The notes beneath the pieces are model-generated. The model was not told the origin of the DNA. It saw only the letters and a program-made list of their open reading frames with translations, and searched no databases. The translations under genes and the position numbers were made by a program. This document shows, piece by piece, positions 23,909-35,700 of a DNA stretch of 64,000 nt (within the stretch, counting starts at the first letter, position 1; every line of letters starts with the position of its first letter). Source of the stretch: Andrena cerasifolii. Its lineage: Eukaryota > Arthropoda > Insecta > Hymenoptera > Andrenidae. The DNA lies in NCBI RefSeq assembly GCF_050908995.1, contig NC_135123.1, positions 8,866,001-8,930,000 on the forward strand, read 5' to 3'.

Positions 23909-26460
23909 ATCCAGCCGAGAACTACGAAACGGTGACGCCACTTGGAATAGCTGTTTGGATTCGCGTCCGATTCGGTTGCAGGCGAGTAATTCGTGAATGA
24001 TGCTGGGACGAGAGGTGCCAGGAGCGGCTGGGGGGAGCGCGATTCCCTCGATCGGAGATCGATCGACCGAGGCCGGTTATGCAAAGGCCTCGTTAATCGC
24101 TCGCGGACTCGTTCTCTGGGTCAACGCTCCGAGGACGGCGACTCGGTCGGCGCTCATTGTCTCCGGCTTCGGCTCAAGGACCGTGGCTCGTTCAGGGTTT
24201 CTCGTGGATCTGGGATCGATGACCGTCAGAGGATCGCTTCTCCTCTTCCTCTCTTCTTCCTTCCCCCGTTTCTTGCCCCCTTCGCGCGCCGCGGAACGAG
24301 AGCTCGTCGTTCCACGGGATCGGATCAAAGCGACGCGGAAATTCGGCCCCTAGCGATGCCACTCGTCCGCCTCGCGCCAATTAGCCATTCCCCTGTTAAC
24401 GACGGGTAAAATCGTGGGCGCAGGCGTGCACCTCGGTCACGGGACTAAAGGAGCGCGAGCGAAGGGACGTAGTTTTCGCTGGAATTAAGAGAGACACAAA
24501 GATGTGCGCATTCAACCCCTTCGCTAAATCGCTCTTCGATTCAACTTGTTCTAGACTCGTGAAAAGAATCGAAATATTTGAGGGTGTGCGTTGCCTGCGC
24601 GCTGTGGTGGCCATTGGTAGACAGGATTAGGTCTGTGAAAGGTCCTTGGTAGCGAAAGGGTTCTCTACCGACTTGAAGCGAGGCTGAAACGGGAAAGCTG
24701 GGGTACGGAGAGAGGATGTATTGAGGAGAACAAGCATATTGCTCGTTGCATAAGGACTACCAAATGGCTGGGGGGCCATAGAAGGGGGGCAACGCGAGGT
24801 AGCCGTGAAATCGACCGTAGTAGCATCGAACTATTCATCACGTACGGTCTAGACGGCCTTAGGGACCATCGCTACCGAAACACAAGGTCGTCTATGACTT
24901 CCGTGTCTAATCGTCCCTCGCTCGATTGCTCAACGATTCGCCATTAGTGGAAGATCGATGGCCACCGCGAGCACCTGAATCCCGTATCCGGGCTTTATAA
25001 TATTCTATTAATACCCGGTGAATTATACTGTTTGCTTTAAATACCAAGGAGAACGAGTCCCTGCTACTTCGAGATTAACTGATTGCAACATTCGACACGG
25101 GTAAGTTAATTACTTGGACGGCTCCTCTGCTTCGTTTTATGGGGCCCCGAGGAACGTAAACATTGCGTAACTTGTTGGTCACGGGACATCGGCGCTGGGT
25201 TTGTTACGTTCGTCACATAGTTCTACCTGTTGGCTGTTTCTTCCTCTGTCACTGTCGCCCACCGTCGCCCTTTCGAAATTCATCGAGCATTAGAAAAACA
25301 TGAAGTAGTGTGTGAAAAGGTTCAAGGAATACACCCTGTCAGTTTATTTTTCGCGTCACGTGCGTCAGCATGACAGGCAATTCGCAATTCCCGCTTGCTA
25401 GCATCGTGGATTCTATCCATCCTCTTCGATCAATCTACCCCGGAATCAGTAGATGCAGTAGCTGCCACTGGTCCCCCGATTATCCACGCTTAATTACTCG
25501 CAGCCATCGGGACAAGCCCTCCCGTCTCGCCCCCTTGGCCCGCAAAGGCCCCGTCCCAGTAAGCTGCAGCGATTCGGCGTGAAATGTCAAGCAGTCGGCC
25601 AGCAAAGCGAATTTACGAGCGTGTCTTCCGTGACCGATTGACTTCTTAACCCTTTCCCTGGCAACCGCCACGCCTCCACGAGGATTCCCGCAATGTAACG
25701 AGTCCGGCATTGTCTCCCAATTACGCTGAAAATCTCCGTAGACCGCGGGGCCCTTCCGGACAATGGAGCGCGGTATCTCGAACTCGATCGAGCTGCCCCT
25801 CGCCCGATACCTCGGACCATCCCAGCGTTTGTTTTGGATAATCCTTCTCTGGAAGGCAAACAGACGGTGGCTAATCACGTCGACCAGTGGCAAACAGCGC
25901 CCCCTAATCGCATTAACGCTCGAAGGGGGCGCAGGTAGCTGCAGAGACGTTTCACCTGGGTCGTACCGTCGCGAGCACAATGCCGTGATTTTTCCGCGTT
26001 TTTGTTCCTGGACGGCCCTACGATTCGCTCTAGACCGTGCAACGATCAATCTTCGCGGCCTGCCGCGTGAAATTTTCGAACCCAGAGCCCGGAAAGGGAT
26101 TAGAGAGAAATATATGACCCGATAATATATTATATTATATTCGTTCGGCGGGGGTGACTTTGTTTCTGCGACGGGGAGGGACTCAACTTTCGGTTACTCT
26201 GTGATTAGCGTTCGAGGTGTGGTGTTGTGTTCTGTTGTGCTCGAGGGGCTCGAAGGAAAACGGTCGGTTGAGGGAGAGGGCTCAAGTGTTTCGAACAGGT
26301 GATTTGTTCTTTTTCTTGTCCGGTTTTCAGTGGAATTTCGGGTTCGTCCAAGTTCTTTTAACAAGGGAGGATTCTCTACCCCGAAATTCTAATTTTAATT
26401 AAACCTCGTGTGAGTGTAGAGCATATTGGAGTTTGCAAGGAGTATTTCTTTTTTCCTGAG
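23909..26460. other. Non-coding, unassigned
   Basis: GC-rich unique DNA with overlapping chance frames on both strands (for example 25,480-26,049 minus). No domain or RNA recognised. Confidence 0.45.
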
Positions 26461-27480
26461 GGGTGAAGTCAGCCCTTAAAATTATCGCCCCCTATATTTT
26501 CTCGATTTTTTAATATATTTGCGAGCACTTGGAACTCGCTAAATTATAAGTGATTTTCTGTCAATCTAAATTACTTTCCATCAGCGCACAGTGTAACGAG
26601 TATATAAGAAAAAAAAAATAAAAAAACAATTTTCCATTAAGATACAGTTATTTACATGTAATTGATATGTTAATCATATTTGTGCACAAAAAAAAATAAT
26701 TTTTAACATAAAATATTTCATTAAAATATATTTTTGAACATAACTTTTATTAGTTAATCATATCGTGCATACTTTTGTAAAACAAATAAAAAATATATAT
26801 TTTTAATTCATTTAAACACAAATTAATAACAAACATATGAAACAATTATAAAAAATAAAATTATTTTTTTAAATAGTTCGTATTGATAATAAATTTTAAA
26901 TTATTCATTCTTATTATACATCTTCATCACTATCAGTTGAATCTGAAGGAATTCAAAGCTCAGTGGCTTTTAAAAATAAATATTCTAGCACGAATTCGTC
27001 TAATCTAATGTCTCGTTTTATTAATGTATTTAGGAGCAGATAAAATTTACACCAAATTAAAGGGCTTAAAAAGAACTAATGGTAGTAAAAAAATTAAAGA
27101 ACCGATATGTTTCGTTTTTTTTTAATTCTATCCAAAAGTTAGAAGATGCGACAAAAAAAAGTAATAATTTGAGCCACTGGTACGTATCCATATCTTTAAA
27201 TGCAAGAATTTCTAATTAATAGAACGGAAGAAGGATATATTTTGCTTATTTTCAAAAAAGAAATAAAAAAAATAACTTATAAATACTTTATTTATGTTAC
27301 TAAGTTATGATGTTCTTTTGTTGGAGGAGTTTACTACCAATTCCACGAAATGAAATACAAAATTTAATAAAAACTCAAATTTTGCTTTTTGAACACGTGC
27401 CGCGACACTGTGCAGCGGCTTGCGTATTAAATGTTTTTGTAGTTTCTTTCGTCGCGAACGTTTCCCCATACAATTGGGGG
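26461..27480. other. AT-rich island, probable decayed repeat
   Basis: About 1 kb of strongly AT-rich sequence with many A/T homopolymers, set in much more GC-rich DNA. It is probably an old insertion, but I found no matching ends, target duplication or coding remnant. Confidence 0.35.
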
Positions 27481-28799
27481 AACCTTCTATTTGACGTTAC
27501 ATTAATTCGTACACCTTCCATCCGGGACATTTAACCTCCCGAGCTTTCGTGCTCCCCATTGAACATGAAAATGGAAAAATTCTGAGAGGTATAAGCAAGG
27601 GTCGCCCTTCGTGTTTACGAAAGACGTGTCCCGAGCGTTTCAACGAAAGCGTGATTGTCGGGATGCCGGCGATATCCACCCACGGCAAAAAGAGATTAGA
27701 GCTGGATGCGCGGCCAGCGGAAAAGGGGACCGCGAGAAAGACGGGGAAAGAAGAAGGCGAGGAAGAGAGGAACGTGTGCCACTAGCCGCGCGGCCCCGAA
27801 GTGGCCTGCTTCGCATCGCCACTTCGAGCCGATTACACCGGGTACGCTTCATTCTCCGCCTCCTCTCGCGGACGTCCGCGGTAAACCGCTTTTTCCTCCG
27901 TCGATTAATCGCGAAAAACGAGGAGAAACGTGGCATACGGCCACGAGGCAGGCTCCCTCCGCGGCTTGCTACGTGTTGAATCACGTGGATTCAAGGTTTT
28001 TGGATACCCACTTCTGCCGTTCTTCGAGAATTAATACCAACAACAAGTAACACGCGGTAAGGGTTAGTAGTGGCTTGCTAAGCTTGCTCGAAATGTGGTG
28101 GCAGAAAGTGAAAAATGGGACGGAGGGTGGCCCTCGAAGGGTTGAAATTTATCACGTTGGGGTGAAAGACTCGTTCCCGGAATTTGTTCTGTAATTTTTC
28201 GAATCATCTCGCGTGACACATTTCTCGGCCTTGGGAGTGGTATTATTTTCTATTTGGAAGTGGTGATAAGAGCTATTTTTATTAAAGTGTCGTTGGTGAA
28301 ACGTTGCTGGTGCGTTGTTGAATTTGTTTCGCACGTAGCAGGAATGGATCCGCCGCGGAAAGTCCGCTAGTGGCGCGAAATTCGGATCAGCGACCGTGGC
28401 CGTTCCATTTCAATTGCGTTGATGTTTCACGGTGCAGAGGCCTCCGCATGACTATGTATTACCAAACGAAACCGTGATGGAGAAACTAGTCGGCGAATAA
28501 GACGCATGTGCAGGCGTGCAACAAGGTGATCGAACGGCCTCGTTGCCTCGGTTTGCAGGTCGCGGCGCAAGTCGTCCATCGGCCGACCTGCAACCAGAGG
28601 CGCCAGCAGAGAAATTACTTTTTCCATTTTTCTTTCGTCGCGGCTGGTGTCGCCCCAGCGACTTCCACCGGCGAGTCGCTGTCTCCTCTACTATTTTAAC
28701 GTAGGTACTTATATGCCTGGATCGTGGCACATCATCGTTAGTCTAAAGGGACGTCGATTCTACTTTTGCTTTAAAGTTTCCTAAGTAAAAGGGAATCTT
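27481..28799. other. Non-coding, unassigned
   Basis: No gene or repeat with clear borders recognised. Confidence 0.4.
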
Positions 28800-29876
28800 C
28801 CTTGGAAATATATACCATGGCATCATATAGAGATACCATATCACAGTATTCCTAGTATTTCTATATCATAATACATATTTCTATATTATAGTATTTTTGT
28901 ACTATAGTATTCCCATGTCATAGTATTTTTATATCACAGTATTCTTATATCATAGTATTTCTATATTATAGTATTCTTATTCCATAGTATTCCCATATTA
29001 TAGTATTTTTATATCACAGTATTCTTATATCATAGTATTTCTATATTATAGTATTCTTATTCCATAGTATTCCCATATTATAGTATTTTTATATCACAGT
29101 ATTCTTATATCATAGTATTTCTATATTATAGTATTCTTATTCCATAGTATTCCCATATTATAGTATTGTTATATCACAGTATTCTTATATCATAGTATTT
29201 CTATATTATAGTATTTTTATTCCACAGTATTCCCATATTATAGTATTTTTATATCACAGTATTCTTATATATCATAGTATTTCTATATTATAGTATTCTT
29301 ATTCCACAGTATTCCCATATTATAGTATTTTTATATCACAGTATTCTTATATCATAGTATTTCTATATTATAGTATTCTTATTCCATAGTATTCCCATAT
29401 TATAGTATTTTTATATCACAGTATTCTTATATCATAGTATTTCTATATTATAGTATTCTTATTCCATAGTATTCCCATATTATAGTATTTTTATATCACA
29501 GTATTCTTATATCATAGTATTTCTATATTATAGTATTCTTATTCCACAGTATTCCCATGTTGTAGTATTTTTATATCACAGTATTCTTATATCATAGTAT
29601 TTCTATATTATAGTATTTTTATTCCATAGTATTCCCATATTATAGTATTTTTATATCACAGTATTCTTATATATCATAGTATTTCTATATTATAGTATTC
29701 TTATTCCACAGTATTCCCATATTATAGTATTTTTATATCACAGTATTCTTATATATCATAGTATTTCTATATTATAGTATTCTTATTCCATAGTATTCCC
29801 ATATTATAGTATTTTTATATCACAGTACTCCTATACCATAGTATTTCTATACCATAGTATTACTATATTGAGTACT
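28800..29876. repeat. AT-rich minisatellite with 80-bp higher-order unit
   Basis: A tandem array built from a 16-bp monomer (pattern YAYAGTATTYYYATWY). Five variant monomers make an 80-bp unit that repeats about 12 times from roughly 28,880; the first 80 bp are more degenerate. Within a unit the monomers keep a fixed order (TTCTATAT, TCTTATTC, TCCCATAT, TTTTATAT, TCTTATAT types). A few units carry an extra AT (ATATATCATAG). High identity between units suggests recent expansion. No coding capacity. Confidence 0.92.
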
Positions 29877-29907
29877 ACATGCGTAGGAGAATATTAGATC
29901 AGGTATA

Positions 29908-30165
29908 GGGTAAATCCGGGTGACGCGGTGGACTCAATATCTCTACTATCTCATTATCCCAAAAACATTAAACGGAAATAAATTTAGAAGTATATTTTAA
30001 ATACGATTCTGTACACCGTTGTGTGACAAAGGAGGCTAAATGTAACCTCAATTTACCTTTTATAGCCTATAAATCCAGAAAAATCCAGAAGACAGCGAAG
30101 TGACGCTATTTTAACGCGTTTTTACGTATAGAGGTCCGGCCCGACCGCGTCTCCCGGATTTACCC
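29908..30165. mobile_element. TA-flanked pogo-like MITE
   Basis: A 258-bp element between TA dinucleotides (29,906-29,907 and 30,166-30,167). The terminal inverted repeats match at 21 of 22 positions: GGGTAAATCCGGG, then one variable base, then GACGCGGT. The ends share the GGGTAAA start with the larger element at 56,810-58,362. It lies 31 bp beyond the minisatellite. No coding capacity. Confidence 0.75.
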
Positions 30166-30167
30166 TA

Positions 30168-32239
30168 TGATCCCTATTAGTTGAACTATCGATCTTCAGA
30201 AGCATTTCTGAGAGGATAGCCGATATTTCCTGCAGTAAATCTACACTTCCTCGTGAAACATAAAGGCACGACCGCAGAATATTGCGTCCACCAGATCTGC
30301 TATCAACGGCAGAAGTCGACCCAATCAACTTCTGCACGAACCTGCGATGCCCCGAAACGCACAAGAGAGTCAGTTGCGCATGGAACACGGAAGCAGGAGG
30401 AAAATGCGCAAAGGACGAGCGACGGGGGAAGGAAGAGCGGAAGGTTTCGGTGGGCGTGTAGGTGCAGCTGCCGTTGCAACCCGCAGCACGCGCATTAGGA
30501 TGCACGCTGCACTCCGCTGGCGTAATTCTTTTCATGGGACGCGTGTCCCCGATCATATCTCGTGTACGGGGACCAGGCTGGCCCAGGATCTGTGTCAACG
30601 GCGCCGAACGGGTCCGACCAGCTCCTGGCCCGTTGAATTAAATCATCGAGAGCTCCGAAATCGAGAGCTCTCGCCTCGCTTTCGAACCGCTGCTCCTCGC
30701 TTCGTCGGCTCGAAAGATCCGGCTGGCCACCTAGGATCAACCTGGGCAATCTCGGATTCAAAACGAATTCTCCAGCTCCTTATGTATTGAAATTAGAGGT
30801 CCCACTGTGCTTCTAGCGCAGTGACAGAAAAATGGAACTGAACGAAGTAAGAATTATACTGTCATTAGTCTCTATTAACGCGAGACTTGCAGAAGGGACT
30901 TATACCTGCGGCCCAATTGGGCCTACTCATTTATTCTACACAGCGGACTATGCCCTATGTGGCTGTTGTTTTGGAAGAAAATTGACAGGCGAAGAAATAA
31001 GTAGTAACAACTCACCAATGCATCGCATGCCAATATCATTACACTTTACAAATTCCGATGACCATATCAAGTGATCTGCGCGCCAGTTCCAACGATTTCG
31101 ACTTGCACCAGATCGTTCCAAAGAGGATCCCACAGACCCAACCCTACGTATCACGGAATCTAGTCTAAACGGCGGGAACTAGCAGGCTAACCTGGCTAAC
31201 GAGCCCTGCTCCGGGCAGATCGGTGGTCGATGGTGGTGCGCGCAACGCGCCAGCAAGTATATATGGTTATACTTCCGCAGTGGGCGCTATAGGGCAGGCT
31301 ATGGGCATAACGGTGCGCACGTCGCGTCACGCACATGCGTGCGTTGATGTCACTGAACCTGCAGCAGCACCAGCAGCAGCCAGTAACAGCAACGTCGCTG
31401 GTAGCAGCAACTCGAAGACCGCAAGAGCATCGCGGCACCGTTCTCTTTTCTGCACGCCTCGTGCACCTTCCCCGAGATTACCACCTTATTATCGCAATAT
31501 GTAATCTTTCCTCGTTCCTTCTCACGAAAGAACGGGCCCCGGGACAATGGGGCCCCGCTAGGGCCTCGCACGAACACCTCCCTCCATCCCCTCGCGGATT
31601 GCGCTCTGCGTCGGGCCACGGTGTATCATATTAACGGGTTGGAGGAACGACGATGCTATTAGGGAGAATTTCAATTGCATTTCGATGCTGCTCGGTGATC
31701 TTTGGCTGTGGACCTTGGATCTTTGCTCCGGGGGGATGAAAGGAGAGAGGTATATATGTACCAGTGGATTAGGAATAGGGAATACTTCTGGGGGAAGTAT
31801 GAAGTCGGGGATTTAATTCACCATTCATCATCACCTGTTAATTGCACTTGCACGAGAAACGTGTATATTTCACCGCGCGGTATAGTGGCACTACTTAGTA
31901 TGCGATACCATGATATTACTTAATAACACAGTATGACGGTGTGCGATTCTACGCGAGCTATCATGCTGGTTAGGATAGTCGTCGGTCTGATCACCTAATA
32001 GTCGAGGGAGCACCAGGAAGTCGTCGATAGTGGATTCTGTAACGACTAAGCCTACCCAGCGCTCGGTTCGAGCTCTAATAACCGCTCCGCGATCGTGCTC
32101 ATAATAATCCATAATAATCCCTGAAATATGCAACGGAATCGCAGGCGTTGCGAGATCCTTGCCCTGGGTTGAGGAGTCTTTAGCAATCCTCCTTCTACAG
32201 GGCTCAGATAACATCCACTCGTTTGATGTTACGGCTGCT
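30168..32239. other. Non-coding, unassigned
   Basis: No gene recognised. A one-mismatch ecdysone-element-like site ATGTCACTGAACC lies at 31,347-31,359. Short CAG-rich stretches occur at about 31,360-31,410. Confidence 0.4.
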
Positions 32240-32243
32240 TTAA

Positions 32244-32795
32244 GGGGCTATACCTAGTCGGGCGGCCGAAAAGAGGCGAATGTTTGTGAATTTTTTTTGA
32301 AAAAGCGGAAGCGTATATTCTTACAGAACTTTTTGCGCTTGAAAGAGCAACATTTAAAGAACATTTGATAATTTTTTTGTTGAAAAATATTTACGTTTAC
32401 AATAAAGTAACAACCGACATCCAAGAAGCCTTTTTAAAAATTTGCTTTTGCGGTGAGCACTGCCATTCGGAAGCAGATTATCTAAAATCAAAAAAACAAA
32501 AGAGATTTCGTTAGTATATTAATGTATCCTCAGGTTGACGGAGAGAATTTTCTGAAATATTAATTTAAAACAAAATGGTGGCTATTTAAAGTTGAAATTC
32601 TGATATTTTTCGCGTGATTTTTACGGTCGTTACTTTATTGTAAACGTAAATATTTTTCAACGAAAAAATTATCAAATATTCTTTAAACGTTGCTCTTTCA
32701 AGCGCAAAAAGTTCTGTAAGAATATATGCTTCCGCTTTTTCAAAAAAAATTCACACACATTCGCCTTTTTCGGCCGCCTGACTAGGTACAACCCC
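32244..32795. mobile_element. TTAA-flanked long inverted-repeat element
   Basis: A 552-bp element flanked by TTAA (32,240-32,243 and 32,796-32,799). It has inverted arms of about 170 bp (32,244-32,412 and 32,625-32,795) that begin GGGGCTATACCTAGTC on the left and GGGGTTGTACCTAGTC on the right (reverse-complemented) and then run nearly identical. The long arms could fold into a hairpin. The TTAA target suggests piggyBac-type mobilisation. No coding capacity. Confidence 0.75.
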
Positions 32796-32799
32796 TTAA

Positions 32800-35700
32800 G
32801 CGACGAACGCCGCTAATCAGTTATTTCTGAGACTTGATCAATCTTCCCGTGGAACATACTTTATTTTCGGCTTCTGTAAACATCTTGCGAGTTTATCCCG
32901 GTGATCGCTCCATCGGGAGCGTTCAAATTTGGCTCCCAGCTTTCTCCTGTTCGAAGGGACGCGATCGATTAGCACGAGAAAGGGAGAGTCTCCTGAATAG
33001 CTTCCTCGAGGTCAACGAGTTCAGCGCGTTGCCACTTTTGGCGTCCCTCTTCGTCAACTCCGCCAGAGTTCCGAGTGATTTAGGGCCCTGGGAAGTTTCC
33101 TGGACCGCGCGAGCTGCGCTGAACCCTTCCAGGCTAAGACACTGCTGTGTAAACTTAGCGACAAATCGCGCATCTTCTTATGGACAGTAGGAACTTGGTA
33201 TGGTATAGCATTAATATCTCTGAATTATGCAGCGGAGGGTCTATGCGACTCGAGAGTCGCCTGCTCGTTCCAACAGTATTTTTAGTCGTCGTAAGCTATG
33301 CGGTACTCTAACTTCCACTTTCCGCATACTTTGTAGCTAAGTAGTCCAGCCAACACATGTTATTTAATACTTCGCTCTGAAATGAAAATTGGGGCGATCT
33401 TTGACTCTCGTTCTTCTTTTAATTTCCTCCTGCAGCATAGCTTCGGCGTATGTTCCGGCGAGCATAGTTCGCCCGATTTAAACGTAGAAGGAGTAATGCG
33501 AATAGAAATAATACTCTAATGCTGCGCTCCATCGCGACGAGGAGATCGGCTACATTTTTTACGAGGCGAACGATTTGACATGGCAGCTCCAAGTGTCGAT
33601 GATCTAGGAAGCTGCCTACGAAGGCAAAACGTCGGTCGGCGACCGGACGTTCACTGCCAAGGACACGACGAGGTAGACAATGAAGCCTCCATTGCCGCGT
33701 GAAAATAGCTTCTAATTATGCTGCGCCTCGTTACATTTTTATCTCTGCCTGAACACGCGCCGCTGCTCCACCGTCATTCCGAATGCTAGCAGGAAAAACG
33801 AGCCTAGGCGACTGCGGAATAGAATTGTTCCAGACGTCCCGACGGTTCCGCGAGCTCCCGTGGATTTCCCTTCGCGATTCCCGCCATTGCAGTCTTCGTT
33901 CTCTATGGTATTTCGCGGCGCAACCGGCGAGGCTACTTTCTTTCAAGGTTTTAAACCAATCGCAGGGAACCGCGCGTCGATCACTCTCTTTGCAAACAGT
34001 CATTTCGCTCCCACCTGTGCGTTGGAATTTCAATCTGTGGGATTACTTCGGCTTGGGAACAGCCGCTGGGATTGTAAAACACTGCCTTTTCACCTGTCTA
34101 GAATTAATTTGTACATACACTCCCCTATTATGTTTCTAATCACCTTGCAATCCGTTACTATGCTTCCATTAACATCAATAGCAGATAAAACGGACAAATG
34201 CTCGATTAGCATAGCCAGCGAGCAGCTGGATGAAATATTCGTGGAAGAATGGAAACGCGAGTTGCTGGTGACGAGTTCGCTAATGCCGATTCTCGCGAGG
34301 GGTGGTTGACCAGTAGGCGGATAGAGTGGTTACTCTAAATCTCACAGAAATCGCGATATTTTGTGTTAATGCGCGCAGTCGTATTCGTCGAAATTTATTT
34401 CTTCCAGCCGTTAGTATTTAATCCATTAAGGATCGTCGTATTTGGAATTGCCATTCAAAAAATGATCACAATTTTATTTAAACCCCTTCTTCTTATTCTT
34501 ATAGTTAAAGTAGCTTCGGTAGCAGAAGAAGGATAATTTATCGCTTAAATTATCCGATGATTGCAGAAAGTTGTGCGAGATTACGCTGCGGCGAAGAATC
34601 GTTGGAAATGTTTTGTACGATTTCCTCGGGGGCTGAAAGCGGCCGATTTCGAATCAGCGATTCTTTCACCCTTCGCCTGGCACGTTTCCCCGATTACTCT
34701 TCGTCAGAGTCCAATAATGCCGACACGTGCGATCGCTTTACACTACCCGATTAAAAATAGATGCCACGCGAGGGCCATGGTGTGTCCGTTGCATATAAAT
34801 GCGTATCGCTGCAGGTCGCTAGCCGATTTCAAGGAAACGACTTCGTCTGACCTCCGTCGTCGCCGGCCATTATGTTCGAGGTTAGTCCAACTTCGTGGCC
34901 TGATAGCTCGCCCATTCGCGCCAGTTCGCCGTGCTCCCCTCTGGCATTTTGCGTAATGCGCCTTGGAAATGTCCGGATAAACGAATTTCTCGGCTAGGTA
35001 GCTCAGAAAATCATGAATATATATAAAAAAAAACGACGAAATTGATTTCTCCCTTACGAGATAGTATATTTTTCTATTCAAAGTCTGCCTTCGTAAGTTC
35101 AGCATAATGTTCCTTTAGTTTCCGAGGAAAGTGGCTTGAAGCCCGATCAGAAATCGAATTGCAGTATCCAGAGAAGTGGAAGTCGGTTAGATCCTTCGCG
35201 TGTTCTCCTAATTAAATCAAATTATTTAATTGCTTCAAGGAACACACCTTCGACGACCCTGTACCACGAGGCACCCTAAAACCTCCTCGTTTCCAATCAT
35301 CCCTCTGTAGTCCCACCCCCTTCTTAAACACCCCCTTCTACGCGAAACTAAGAAATCAGCACAGTGTGTTGCTGCCTCCTGTCACGTGCTCCGAAACAAA
35401 AGTCCGACTGCTGTTCTAATCGAAGACAGCTCGCGCAGAACGAGGACGAAGAGGACAAAGCAACGAGGACAGCCAAAGAGAGAGAGAGAGGCAGAGAGAG
35501 ACAAAGAGGGAAAAATGCAATCGGCTACGAGAGAAGGTCGACGCGGCAGAGTCGAGGGACAGGGTCAGTGCTCGTAATAGCGGTGCCATAAAATCATGAA
35601 AATAAATTATTGCGTAGATGATGGTGGACGTTAACTTGCCAGGCACTGGTGTCTCGTGACACCTCTCGCCGTTCCGCCGACCGTTAAGCCTGTGGGCCTC

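Noticed and set aside
28800..29876. CRISPR array
   Set aside because: The regular repeats have no unique spacers; every unit is part of a tandem minisatellite in a eukaryotic genome.
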